From Rhodospirillaceae bacterium (GTDB lineage: Bacteria > Pseudomonadota > Alphaproteobacteria > Micavibrionales > UBA2020), in the NCBI GenBank assembly GCA_003524565.1, contig DQGU01000242.1, positions 514-9,194 of the forward strand: a DNA stretch of 8,681 bases. The letters are read 5' to 3'. Numbering within the stretch: the stretch's first letter is position 1; each line of letters opens with the position of its first letter. The notes under the pieces are model-generated. The model saw only the letters and a program-made list of their open reading frames with translations, was not told where the DNA came from and did no database searches. This document shows positions 1-5,701 of this stretch, in pieces. Position numbers and translations under genes: made by a program.

Positions 1-16
1 TGTGCTCTTCCGATCT
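1..16. other. Illumina adapter remnant at contig end
   Basis: The first 16 bases, TGTGCTCTTCCGATCT, are identical to the 3' end of the Illumina TruSeq read-2 adapter (the reverse complement begins AGATCGGAAGAGC). This is library sequence, not genome. The protein-coding frame that reads leftward through this point becomes artificial here, so residues translated from bases 1-16 should be discarded. Confidence 0.95.
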
Positions 17-707
17 CGTAGTTCGGCAGCGCCTTGATGAGCATGTCGATGGCAAAAGTTTCTTTGGCGATGTCGCCGTTTGCACGGTTCCATACTTCAA
101 AGGCGGATTTCACGGCTGCGCACTGTTCGATGTATTCAGCGCGCTGGTTGCCGCCGCCGATGCCGACGCCGGTGGAGCCGAAAACGTTCACAGCCGCGCT
201 CCAGCCGAGAACGGCGAGGCAGTTGTCAACCGAGCCCGCAAGGTTCGGCGCATTGGTGCCGACGAAAGAGCGGAAGCTGTTAACGGTCGATTGGTTCGGC
301 GCAACGCTGATGGGGCCGGTGGAGCCGCCTTGTGCGTTCGATACGGCCTGGCCGCCCTGACCGCCTTGACCGCCCTGACCACCCTGGCCACCTTGACCAC
401 CCGCGGCATCAACCGTGATGGGGCCGGTTTGCGCAACCGCGCCGGAGGTAGAACCGGAAACAGCCGTCGAACCGGAAACGGCCGTGGAGTTGGCAGCGGC
501 ATTGCCGCCGTTGGCAGTCTGGTTTTGACCCTGATTTTGACCCTGGTTCTGGCCTTGCTGCTGTTGTTGCTGCTGGTCCTGACCTTGGTATTGGCTGGCG
601 CTGGCGCCGCCTTCGTTGCGGTAGCCTTCTGCGTTGGCTGCGGTGGTAAACGCGCCGCTGAGGGCAATCACGGACGTCAGCACGGCCGTGCGAATGGATT
701 TATTCAT
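17..707 (-). CDS. Secreted Gln/Gly-rich low-complexity protein, partial (C-terminus missing)
   Basis: The frame is open from an ATG at 707 down to the contig edge, giving 230 genuine codons with no stop. The start is supported by an AAGG ribosome site (717-720) nine bases upstream. Residues 1-26 form a Sec signal peptide: basic start (MNKSIR), hydrophobic core, and a likely cut after A26 (TTAANA|EGYRN). The mature part begins with a disordered stretch holding seven consecutive Gln (residues 45-51), then a threefold GQNQ repeat, Ser/Thr/Ala spacers (STAVSGSTAVSGS) and six perfect GGQ units (residues 103-120). After about residue 140 the sequence becomes ordinary and probably folded (VDNCLAVLGWSAAVNVFGS), with two cysteines that could form a disulfide. 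I do not recognise the family; an exported or surface protein is inferred. It is divergent from the gene at 1005. The C-terminal end is lost at the adapter junction. Confidence 0.85.
348..401 (-). repeat. Six tandem 9-bp units encoding (GGQ)6
   Basis: On the plus strand six 9-base units of the form C/T-TG-A/G-CC-A/G-CC follow each other without gaps. On the coding strand they read Gly-Gly-Gln six times. The units differ only at third codon positions, so the peptide is conserved while the DNA has diverged, which suggests selection on the protein repeat rather than recent slippage. Confidence 0.9.
519..575 (-). repeat. QNQG repeat plus polyglutamine run
   Basis: Three 12-base units (519-554) encode a repeating Gln-Asn-Gln-Gly pattern. 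Next to them, 555-575 encodes seven Gln in a row with mixed CAG/CAA codons. The mixed codons suggest the run is maintained at protein level. Such Q/N-rich segments are typically disordered. Confidence 0.85.
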
Positions 708-770
708 GATGTATAACCTTGTTTTGTTTTGATAAATCGGTGTCGGCCGGTTCAAGCTCTATTTTACATA

Positions 771-795
771 CCGCCATGCGCGACCCGAATGGCGG
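771..795. other. Inverted repeat, 7-bp arms, in leader of secreted gene
   Basis: CCGCCAT (771-777) and ATGGCGG (789-795) are perfectly complementary around an 11-base loop. No T-run follows on either strand, so it is not an intrinsic terminator. The predicted leftward transcription start (about 791) falls inside one arm, so this may act as a DNA site rather than an RNA hairpin, or the start may lie further upstream. Confidence 0.35.
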
Positions 796-797
796 CG

Positions 798-827
798 AAC
801 ATAACCGAGTCTCGGTGAATATGTCAA
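798..827 (-). promoter_or_regulatory. Sigma70-like promoter of the secreted Q/G-rich gene
   Basis: Reading leftward there is a perfect -35 box TTGACA (827-822), an 18-base spacer and a -10 box TATGTT (803-798; four of six consensus positions). The predicted start of transcription is near 791, leaving a leader of about 84 bases before the ATG at 707. The spacer contains a perfect 13-base palindrome, described separately. Confidence 0.5.
804..816. promoter_or_regulatory. 13-bp palindrome in promoter spacer, putative operator
   Basis: ACCGAG-T-CTCGGT has perfect six-base arms around one central base. It lies exactly between the -10 and -35 boxes of the leftward promoter, where a bound repressor or a spacer-distorting activator would act. 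The seven-base core CCGAGTC recurs in inverted orientation at 865-871, inside the spacer of the opposing promoter. The regulator is unknown; the operator role is inferred from symmetry and position. Confidence 0.4.
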
Positions 828-850
828 GTTTATTTAAAACATAATTTCAT

Positions 851-879
851 TTGCATATTACAGTGACTCGGCGTATCTT
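851..879 (+). promoter_or_regulatory. Sigma70-like promoter for the gene at 1005
   Basis: TTGCAT (851-856), a 17-base spacer and TATCTT (874-879) form a plausible -35/-10 pair. The predicted start is near 886, giving a leader of about 118 bases. The spacer holds GACTCGG (865-871), the inverse of the core of the palindrome at 804-816. Each box matches the consensus only in part, so this is a moderate call. Confidence 0.35.
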
Positions 880-919
880 CCCGCGCTAACAAACAAACGG
901 CAGCGCAAGGATTTTGGTG

Positions 920-968
920 GCGCGGCCGTGCGGCAAGGCTGTAAAAGCCGCGCGGGCACAAGCCGCGC
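920..968 (+). other. Leader with two alternative hairpins
   Basis: GCGCGGC (920-926) is perfectly complementary to GCCGCGC at both 947-953 and 962-968. The two 3' arms are direct repeats 15 bases apart and compete for one partner. Both would form upstream of the ribosome site (990-996) of the gene at 1005. The structure could be regulatory or simply a product of GC-rich sequence. I do not recognise a known riboswitch class. Confidence 0.35.
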
Positions 969-1004
969 AGATGCCGGATAAAAAATAACAGAGGTGTTTT
1001 TATC

Positions 1005-2606
1005 ATGATGCTGACCGCCCAAAACGCTGCGATAGACGCGGCGATGGATGCCGATAGCGAAGATATGCGCGATGCGCGCGAAACAGGCCTGCCCAAGCGC
1101 AAGAAAAAATGGCTGTCCGGCATTTTCGCCAAGGCCGCAGATATGGCGGGCCGCGCGGCGGTGACGCAGGCCGTGAAAATCACGGCGGTTGCGGCGGTTG
1201 CGGGTGCGGGCGCTTCGGCTTTTGTGAGCCTCGGCGTGGCGGCTGTGGCATCTGGCGCGGGCGCGGCGCTTTATTCGTATGGCAAAGATACCTATAGCGC
1301 ATGGCGCGATGCGAAGCGCAACGACGACGACAGTTTCCGCTGGGTCGATACGGCGCGTTTGAAAAAAGCGCGCAGCGCGCTTTTGTTCGGTGTCGCGGGC
1401 GGCGCGTTTGGTGCGTGGCTTGCAGGCACGGAAACGTTTCAGGCCGGTCTTGATATGGCCAAGCATTGGGGCGGCAAGATGATTGAAGGCGCGCTCGGCT
1501 TTTTTGCCACGCCTGCACTGGCGCAAGTTGCGCCTGATATGTCACTGGCGCAGGCTGCGCCGGATGTATCTAGCCTGACGCCAGAGCAAATCACGCAGCG
1601 TATCAACGACGCGCACGAAGCGGTGCATGCGGCATCCGCGGCCAGCGCCGTGAGCGAAGATGACATCATCGCGCGTATTGACGAGGCGCATGGCCTTCTG
1701 GATGCAGAACGCCGCGGGCTTGAAGTTGTGGTGCCGGAGACGCCGAAAAACGCGCTGGGCAAACTGTGGGAAGCTGCGATGACGTCCGAACAAGCCAAGG
1801 GCGTTTTCATGGCGCAAATGCTGAAAGCCGACCCTGAAAGTCTGAATTCCGTCACGCCGCAGTTTTTGAAAGACCGCGCGCATGACGTGCTGCGTTTGAC
1901 CGACCTGCCGTGGCAGGAGCGTTTGTCGCTCGCGCGTGAACTGGCCGAAGAGGCGCAGGCGCGCGGCAACCGTCAGGCCGCAGGCTTCCTGCGCGACCTT
2001 GCCAAACTCGAAGACGGCACATGGAAACCGCGCGGGCTGAATATTGATGGTGCAGACGCGCCCAAGCCTGCCGCGGAAATCAAAGCGGTGCCTGAAACGA
2101 AAATTATTCCCGAGGCGAAAGTCGTGCCGGAAGTAAAACCGCTTGCACAAGTCACGCTGCCGGAAGAGCAACCCTTTAAAACCGTTATGGTCGATACCGA
2201 CCCCGCAACGGGCGCAGTGCAGGAGCGCGTTGTGGACGGCATCCGCGGCGAAGGCCTGCGTATCGAGGCTGTTGAGCCTGCCGCAGAGACGGTGATTGAA
2301 GAAGCCACTGCCGTACCCGCAGCGGAGCCCAAAGCCGCGTTTGAACGCGCCGCGATTTGCACCGTGAAAATGGCGGGTGATTTGTCGGCCGCGGAAACCT
2401 TCTGCGAGGTGAGCAAGCCGAGCATGAAGCCCGGCGATTACATCAGCTTCGTCGCTGCCGATAATGTGCGCATCAATGTTTCGACCACGCTGCTGGACGG
2501 CTCTGTCGATGTGCCGACGCAATCCTTTTTGCATGAAAAGGTGATTGGCGATGGTGTTGCGCGCCTGAACCAGACGATGCAGGCGAAAGCCCCCGCGCTG
2601 CGCTAA
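1005..2606 (+). CDS. Membrane-anchored protein of unknown function, repeat-containing
   Basis: A 533-residue protein of no family I recognise. The first ATG is chosen because GAGGTG (991-996) sits eight bases upstream; the next codon is also ATG. Residues 1-50 are charged and include a basic KRKKKW patch (31-36). Residues 57-90 are an Ala/Gly-rich hydrophobic stretch long enough for a membrane helix or hairpin; 124-142 is a second hydrophobic segment. At 164-174 ALGFFATPALAQ imitates a signal-peptidase site. Next come a 9-residue tandem repeat (LAQVAPDMS/LAQAAPDVS, 172-189), two similar amphipathic helices (191-211 and 217-237), a helical domain (about 245-335), a Lys-x-x-Pro-Glu repeat linker (360-383), and a C-terminal domain from about 447 with two cysteines (452, 467). 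The architecture suggests a membrane-tethered protein with a long external or cytoplasmic stalk; topology and role are unknown. A strong terminator follows. Confidence 0.85.
   Translation: MMLTAQNAAIDAAMDADSEDMRDARETGLPKRKKKWLSGIFAKAADMAGRAAVTQAVKITAVAAVAGAGASAFVSLGVAAVASGAGAALYSYGKDTYSAWRDAKRNDDDSFRWVDTARLKKARSALLFGVAGGAFGAWLAGTETFQAGLDMAKHWGGKMIEGALGFFATPALAQVAPDMSLAQAAPDVSSLTPEQITQRINDAHEAVHAASAASAVSEDDIIARIDEAHGLLDAERRGLEVVVPETPKNALGKLWEAAMTSEQAKGVFMAQMLKADPESLNSVTPQFLKDRAHDVLRLTDLPWQERLSLARELAEEAQARGNRQAAGFLRDLAKLEDGTWKPRGLNIDGADAPKPAAEIKAVPETKIIPEAKVVPEVKPLAQVTLPEEQPFKTVMVDTDPATGAVQERVVDGIRGEGLRIEAVEPAAETVIEEATAVPAAEPKAAFERAAICTVKMAGDLSAAETFCEVSKPSMKPGDYISFVAADNVRINVSTTLLDGSVDVPTQSFLHEKVIGDGVARLNQTMQAKAPALR
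1518..1571 (+). repeat. 27-bp tandem duplication encoding LAQxAPDxS
   Basis: Two adjacent 27-base units (1518-1544 and 1545-1571) encode LAQVAPDMS and LAQAAPDVS. They follow directly after the ATPA stretch. An in-frame duplication of the sequence just beyond a signal-like cut site is the simplest origin. Confidence 0.7.
2082..2153 (+). repeat. 18-bp period repeat encoding KxxPEx linker
   Basis: Four consecutive six-residue units read KAVPET, KIIPEA, KVVPEV and KPLAQV; the last is degenerate. Lys/Pro/Glu repeats of this kind form extended spacers in envelope proteins such as TonB. Here it separates the helical middle from the C-terminal domain. The TonB comparison concerns composition only; no TonB domain is seen. 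Confidence 0.65.
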
Positions 2607-2657
2607 GGCGGGAACTTTCCGCCTCCGGCTGCGTTAAACCGGTCATAGCGCTTTTGC

Positions 2658-2703
2658 AAAATCCGGCTTTGCGGGATATTTAGCCCCCGCAGGCCGGATT
2701 TTT
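2658..2703 (+). terminator. Rho-independent terminator
   Basis: AAAATCCGGC (2658-2667) pairs over ten bases with GCCGGATTTT (2693-2702). An inner GCGGG/CCCGC stem (2671-2675 with 2686-2690) extends the hairpin. A run of five T (2699-2703) ends the structure, and the A-run on the other side could let it work in both directions. A smaller hairpin without a T-run (2607-2623) lies just after the stop codon at 2604. Confidence 0.85.
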
Positions 2704-2764
2704 GCTTTAGGATACATATAGATAGTCTCCGGCGGGCAAAATGGCTGAGTCGGGGCTTTTTATT

Positions 2765-2793
2765 TTGCATAATGCGTTAATTTTTGGTATAAA
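2765..2793 (+). promoter_or_regulatory. Sigma70-like promoter of the DUF882 lipoprotein gene
   Basis: TTGCAT (2765-2770), a 17-base spacer and TATAAA (2788-2793) make a good -35/-10 pair. It lies just after the upstream terminator and about 34 bases before the ATG at 2827, so this gene is an independent transcription unit with a short leader. Confidence 0.6.
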
Positions 2794-2826
2794 ACTAGAA
2801 CCACGGCAGGGAAGGAGCACAGAATC

Positions 2827-3495
2827 ATGAACCAGGTCAAAAAACTCGCACGCGCAGGCGCGCTTCTGTGTTTGTCGTTTAACCTTGCCGCTTGCTCTTC
2901 CACCACGCGCGACCCGGCGCAGAGCCCGACGAACAACAACACCGCGCCGCAAACGGCGCAGGTCGCAAGCACGTCCTTGTTTTCAACCGCCGCCCATGCC
3001 GCGACCCCCGCAGAAGATACGCTGCGCTTTTATAACTTGCACACGAACGAGCGCATTGCCGTGCCGCACAGCATCGGCGATAGCATCAGCAGCGAAGCCA
3101 ACTGGTTCATGCGCGATTTCCGCCGCGGCGAGCCTGCACGCATGGACCCGAAGCTTTTCGACCTTCTGACGCAGCTGCAGGACGCCATCGAAGCGCGCCA
3201 CCCGGGCCTGCGCGTTGAATACCATGTCATTTCCGGCTACCGCTCCCCCGCCACCAATGACGGCCTGCGCAGCGGCGGCGGCGGTCAGGCGCAAAATTCC
3301 CTGCACATGACGGGGCAGGCGATGGATATCCGCGTGCCCGGCCTCTCCACGCGTGAACTGCGCGATATTGCAACCTGCCTGAAACTGGGCGGCGTTGGGT
3401 ATTACGCGTCCGACGATTTCGTGCATGTGGATACGGGGCGCGTGCGTTACTGGCCTTCGCGCGATTATCTGTCGAACCTGAATTGCAGCCGTTAA
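2827..3495 (+). CDS. DUF882/YcbK-family (MepK-like) lipoprotein, putative murein endopeptidase
   Basis: A 222-residue protein. The start has a strong AAGGAG site (2812-2817) nine bases upstream. Residues 1-23 are a lipoprotein signal ending in the lipobox LAAC with lipidated Cys23; a Ser/Asn/Thr-rich tether follows. The catalytic domain (about 65-215) shows the family signatures: RFYNLHTNE (67-75), SGYRSP (136-141), H160-x6-D167 in the HMTGQAMD segment, and H200 in FVHVDTG. These H/D/H residues match the zinc ligands of the M15-like DUF882 group. Escherichia coli MepK of this group cuts DAP-DAP crosslinks in peptidoglycan, so a periplasmic wall-editing role is likely here. Unlike many relatives, which carry a cleavable export signal, this one looks membrane-tethered, and an AHA-A motif at 56-59 resembles a second, vestigial cut site. 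No active-site residue appears missing. Confidence 0.85.
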   Translation: MNQVKKLARAGALLCLSFNLAACSSTTRDPAQSPTNNNTAPQTAQVASTSLFSTAAHAATPAEDTLRFYNLHTNERIAVPHSIGDSISSEANWFMRDFRRGEPARMDPKLFDLLTQLQDAIEARHPGLRVEYHVISGYRSPATNDGLRSGGGGQAQNSLHMTGQAMDIRVPGLSTRELRDIATCLKLGGVGYYASDDFVHVDTGRVRYWPSRDYLSNLNCSR

Positions 3496-3603
3496 TTTCG
3501 GCGGCCGCTGCTGTGCAAGTCTTTCATTCTAAAGGCTAATTCAGCCGAATTGACGCATTGCAAAAATAATTCGCTTGCAGGTCTATGCCAAAGGCGTATG
3601 AGA

Positions 3604-3628
3604 AGGGGGCGTTTAAACAAAGCCCCCT
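3604..3628 (+). other. Perfect hairpin before the preferred kup start
   Basis: AGGGGGC (3604-3610) pairs exactly with GCCCCCT (3622-3628) around an 11-base AT-rich loop. It falls between the two possible kup start codons (3585 and 3648). That position is easier to explain as an untranslated leader than as coding sequence. There is no T-run, so it is not an intrinsic terminator for the upstream lipoprotein gene. Confidence 0.5.
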
Positions 3629-3647
3629 GCAGGTTAACGGCACTCCC

Positions 3648-5549
3648 ATGTCTGCGCACAAAAAATCCAAAGCCACCAAAGACGATATTTTCATGCTCGC
3701 CGTCGCCGCCATCGGCGTTGTCTATGGCGACATCGGCACCAGCCCGCTTTACGCCTTCCGCGAAGCGCTGCATGTCATACACGAAGCCGAAGGCGGCATT
3801 GACCGCGCCAGCATCCTCGGCATTCTCTCGCTCATCCTCTGGTCAATGATTTTGATTGTGACGTGCAAATACGTCTCCATCCTTTTGCGTATCGATAACA
3901 AAGGCGAAGGCGGGACGCTCGCTCTCATGGCGCTGGCGCGGCGGGTGATATACAAAAACACCACGGTGTTTTTGTATCTGGGCATTCTGGGCGCGGCGCT
4001 GTTTTATGCGGATTCCATGATAACCCCCGCTATCTCCGTCATTTCGGCGGTGGAGGGGATTAAAACCGTGGCGCCCGGCGCAGACCCGCTGGTCATGCCG
4101 ATTACGATTGTTATCCTGCTGGGGCTTTTCCTGTTTCAATCGCACGGCACGGGCACGGTATCCAAACTTTTCGGCCCTGTGATGGTGGTGTGGTTCGGCG
4201 TTCTCGGCATCATGGGCGCAATGCACATCGCGGATGATTTCCACATCCTTTTGTCATTCAATCCGCTTTATGGCCTTCAATTCATTTTCAACCATACGGG
4301 CATCGCGCTGTTTGTAATGGGCGCGGTCTTTCTGGCCGTGACGGGGGCGGAGGCGCTTTATGCCGACCTCGGCCATTTCGGCCGCCTGCCCATTCAGGGC
4401 GCGTGGGGCTGGTTTGTGTTTCCGGCGCTGACGCTGAATTACCTCGGTCAGGGGGCGATGGTGCTGGCGCATCCGGAGACCATGGACAACCCGTTTTTTA
4501 AAATGGTTTCCGCCGATTTCCAGCTGCCGCTGGTCTTGCTGGCGACCTGCGCCACCATCATCGCCAGTCAGGCGGTGATTACAGGCGCCTATTCGCTGAC
4601 ACGGCAGGCCATCAACCTCGGCCTTTTGCCGCGGCTCAAGGTTCTGCATACATCGGCCGACCATTCGGGGCAGATTTACATGCCGCAAATCAACTACCTT
4701 TTGATGGTGGGCGCGATTTTGCTGGTGCTGACGTTCCAGTCGTCCAGCGCGCTGGCCGCCACCTACGGCATCAGCGTCACGGGCGCGATGTTTGTGGATG
4801 CGGTGATGGCGTTTTTCGTCATCTGGCAGCTGTGGGAATGGAAATGGTGGAAAACCGCGCTGGTCATCGGGCCGTTTCTGGTTATCGAAGGCGGCTTTCT
4901 GGCTGCGAACATGACCAAGTTCATGACGGGCGGCTGGGTGCCGGTTTTGTTCGCCTGCGTGCTGACGCTGATGATGGTCACATGGGTGCGCGGCAGTTTT
5001 ATTATCAACAGCCGCTCCATCAAGCGCGACATCAAGCTGCGCAAATTCATGCGCGAATACAAAACCCGCTGGCCGGACGTGGCGCGGGTGGACGGCACGG
5101 CGTTTTTCATGACCTCGAATGCCGAGGTCACGCCCGCATCGCTGGTGCAAAACCTCAACCATAACAAAGTGCTGCACCGTAAAAACGTGCTGCTGTCCGT
5201 GCAAATCGAAGGCGTGCCGTATGTGGAGCCTGAATCGCGCGACCATATCGAAGTGCTGAACAGCGAATTCACGCTGCTTATTATCCGCTACGGGTTCAAG
5301 GATGAAATCGATTTGCAGCATGAACTGCTGCGCCTCAGCCGCCGTCAGGACAAAGACATCCATTTCGACTGGGAAGACACGTCGCTGTTCCTCAGCCGCC
5401 GCGCCCTGCGCCCCGACCCGCGCTATGGCCTGCCCGCATGGCAGGATTTCATCTACGTCTTCATGCACCGCCACGCGACGGAGCCCTCCGACTACTACCG
5501 CCTCCCCGCCAGCCGCGTCATCGAGATTGGGCGGCAGGTTTTTGTGTGA
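3648..5549 (+). CDS. kup: Low-affinity potassium transporter Kup (K+/H+ symporter)
   Basis: Inner-membrane potassium uptake protein of the KUP/HAK/KT family, taken to import K+ with H+. The conserved N-terminal motif GVVYGDIGTSPLYAFREAL opens helix 1. Further family blocks are FYADSMITPAISVISAVEG, ALYADLGHFGRLPIQ and LNYLGQGA. About twelve hydrophobic segments can be traced up to GWVPVLFACVLTLMM. A cytoplasmic C-terminal domain of roughly 150 residues ends in the usual RVIEIGRQVFV. Full length is 633 residues from the ATG at 3648, or 654 from 3585. I prefer 3648: MSAHKKSK gives the short polar tail usual for the family, and the extra 21 codons span a perfect hairpin. Neither start has a good ribosome site (GCAGG lies too close to 3585 and too far from 3648). 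The gene appears intact. No operon partner is seen. Confidence 0.93.
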   Translation: MSAHKKSKATKDDIFMLAVAAIGVVYGDIGTSPLYAFREALHVIHEAEGGIDRASILGILSLILWSMILIVTCKYVSILLRIDNKGEGGTLALMALARRVIYKNTTVFLYLGILGAALFYADSMITPAISVISAVEGIKTVAPGADPLVMPITIVILLGLFLFQSHGTGTVSKLFGPVMVVWFGVLGIMGAMHIADDFHILLSFNPLYGLQFIFNHTGIALFVMGAVFLAVTGAEALYADLGHFGRLPIQGAWGWFVFPALTLNYLGQGAMVLAHPETMDNPFFKMVSADFQLPLVLLATCATIIASQAVITGAYSLTRQAINLGLLPRLKVLHTSADHSGQIYMPQINYLLMVGAILLVLTFQSSSALAATYGISVTGAMFVDAVMAFFVIWQLWEWKWWKTALVIGPFLVIEGGFLAANMTKFMTGGWVPVLFACVLTLMMVTWVRGSFIINSRSIKRDIKLRKFMREYKTRWPDVARVDGTAFFMTSNAEVTPASLVQNLNHNKVLHRKNVLLSVQIEGVPYVEPESRDHIEVLNSEFTLLIIRYGFKDEIDLQHELLRLSRRQDKDIHFDWEDTSLFLSRRALRPDPRYGLPAWQDFIYVFMHRHATEPSDYYRLPASRVIEIGRQVFV

Positions 5550-5701
5550 TGAGGGGAACCTGCAGCGGGCTGTTTAGATGAGGCCTTGTCATGGTTTGCC
5601 AGCGCGAATTAGTATAACACTATCCGTATCACATGCCAAATTAGGCTGTTCGAGATAAAAAATATAGCTCGTGTAATATTATTCTAGATAGGTTAAAAAA
5701 T

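Noticed and set aside
188..667. Minus-strand frame of 159 residues rich in Arg, Pro and Ala
   Set aside because: It is out of frame with, and lies inside, the secreted protein gene; it has no signal, domain or ribosome site.
291..716. Plus-strand frame of 141 residues with long Leu runs, resembling a membrane protein
   Set aside because: It is the antisense of the polyQ and GGQ repeats of the signal-peptide protein on the minus strand, which has a better start, ribosome site and composition.
1542..2534. Minus-strand frame of 330 residues opposite the 533-residue gene
   Set aside because: A typical GC-rich shadow, rich in Arg, His and Gly with no recognisable domain; the plus frame has the promoter, ribosome site and terminator.
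4254..5474. Minus-strand frame of 406 residues
   Set aside because: Antisense shadow of kup; its sequence is His/Gln/Arg-rich without domains while kup is unmistakable.
5586..5618. TTGTCA and TATAAC as a promoter for the HEPN-like gene
   Set aside because: The spacer is 21 bases, too long for a normal sigma70 promoter; the AT-rich leader offers several other weak boxes and none is convincing.
5550..5701. Search for a direct repeat of the tRNA-Val 3' end marking an island boundary
   Set aside because: The best shared string is only GAACCTG, seven bases, which is expected by chance; no attachment repeat can be claimed.
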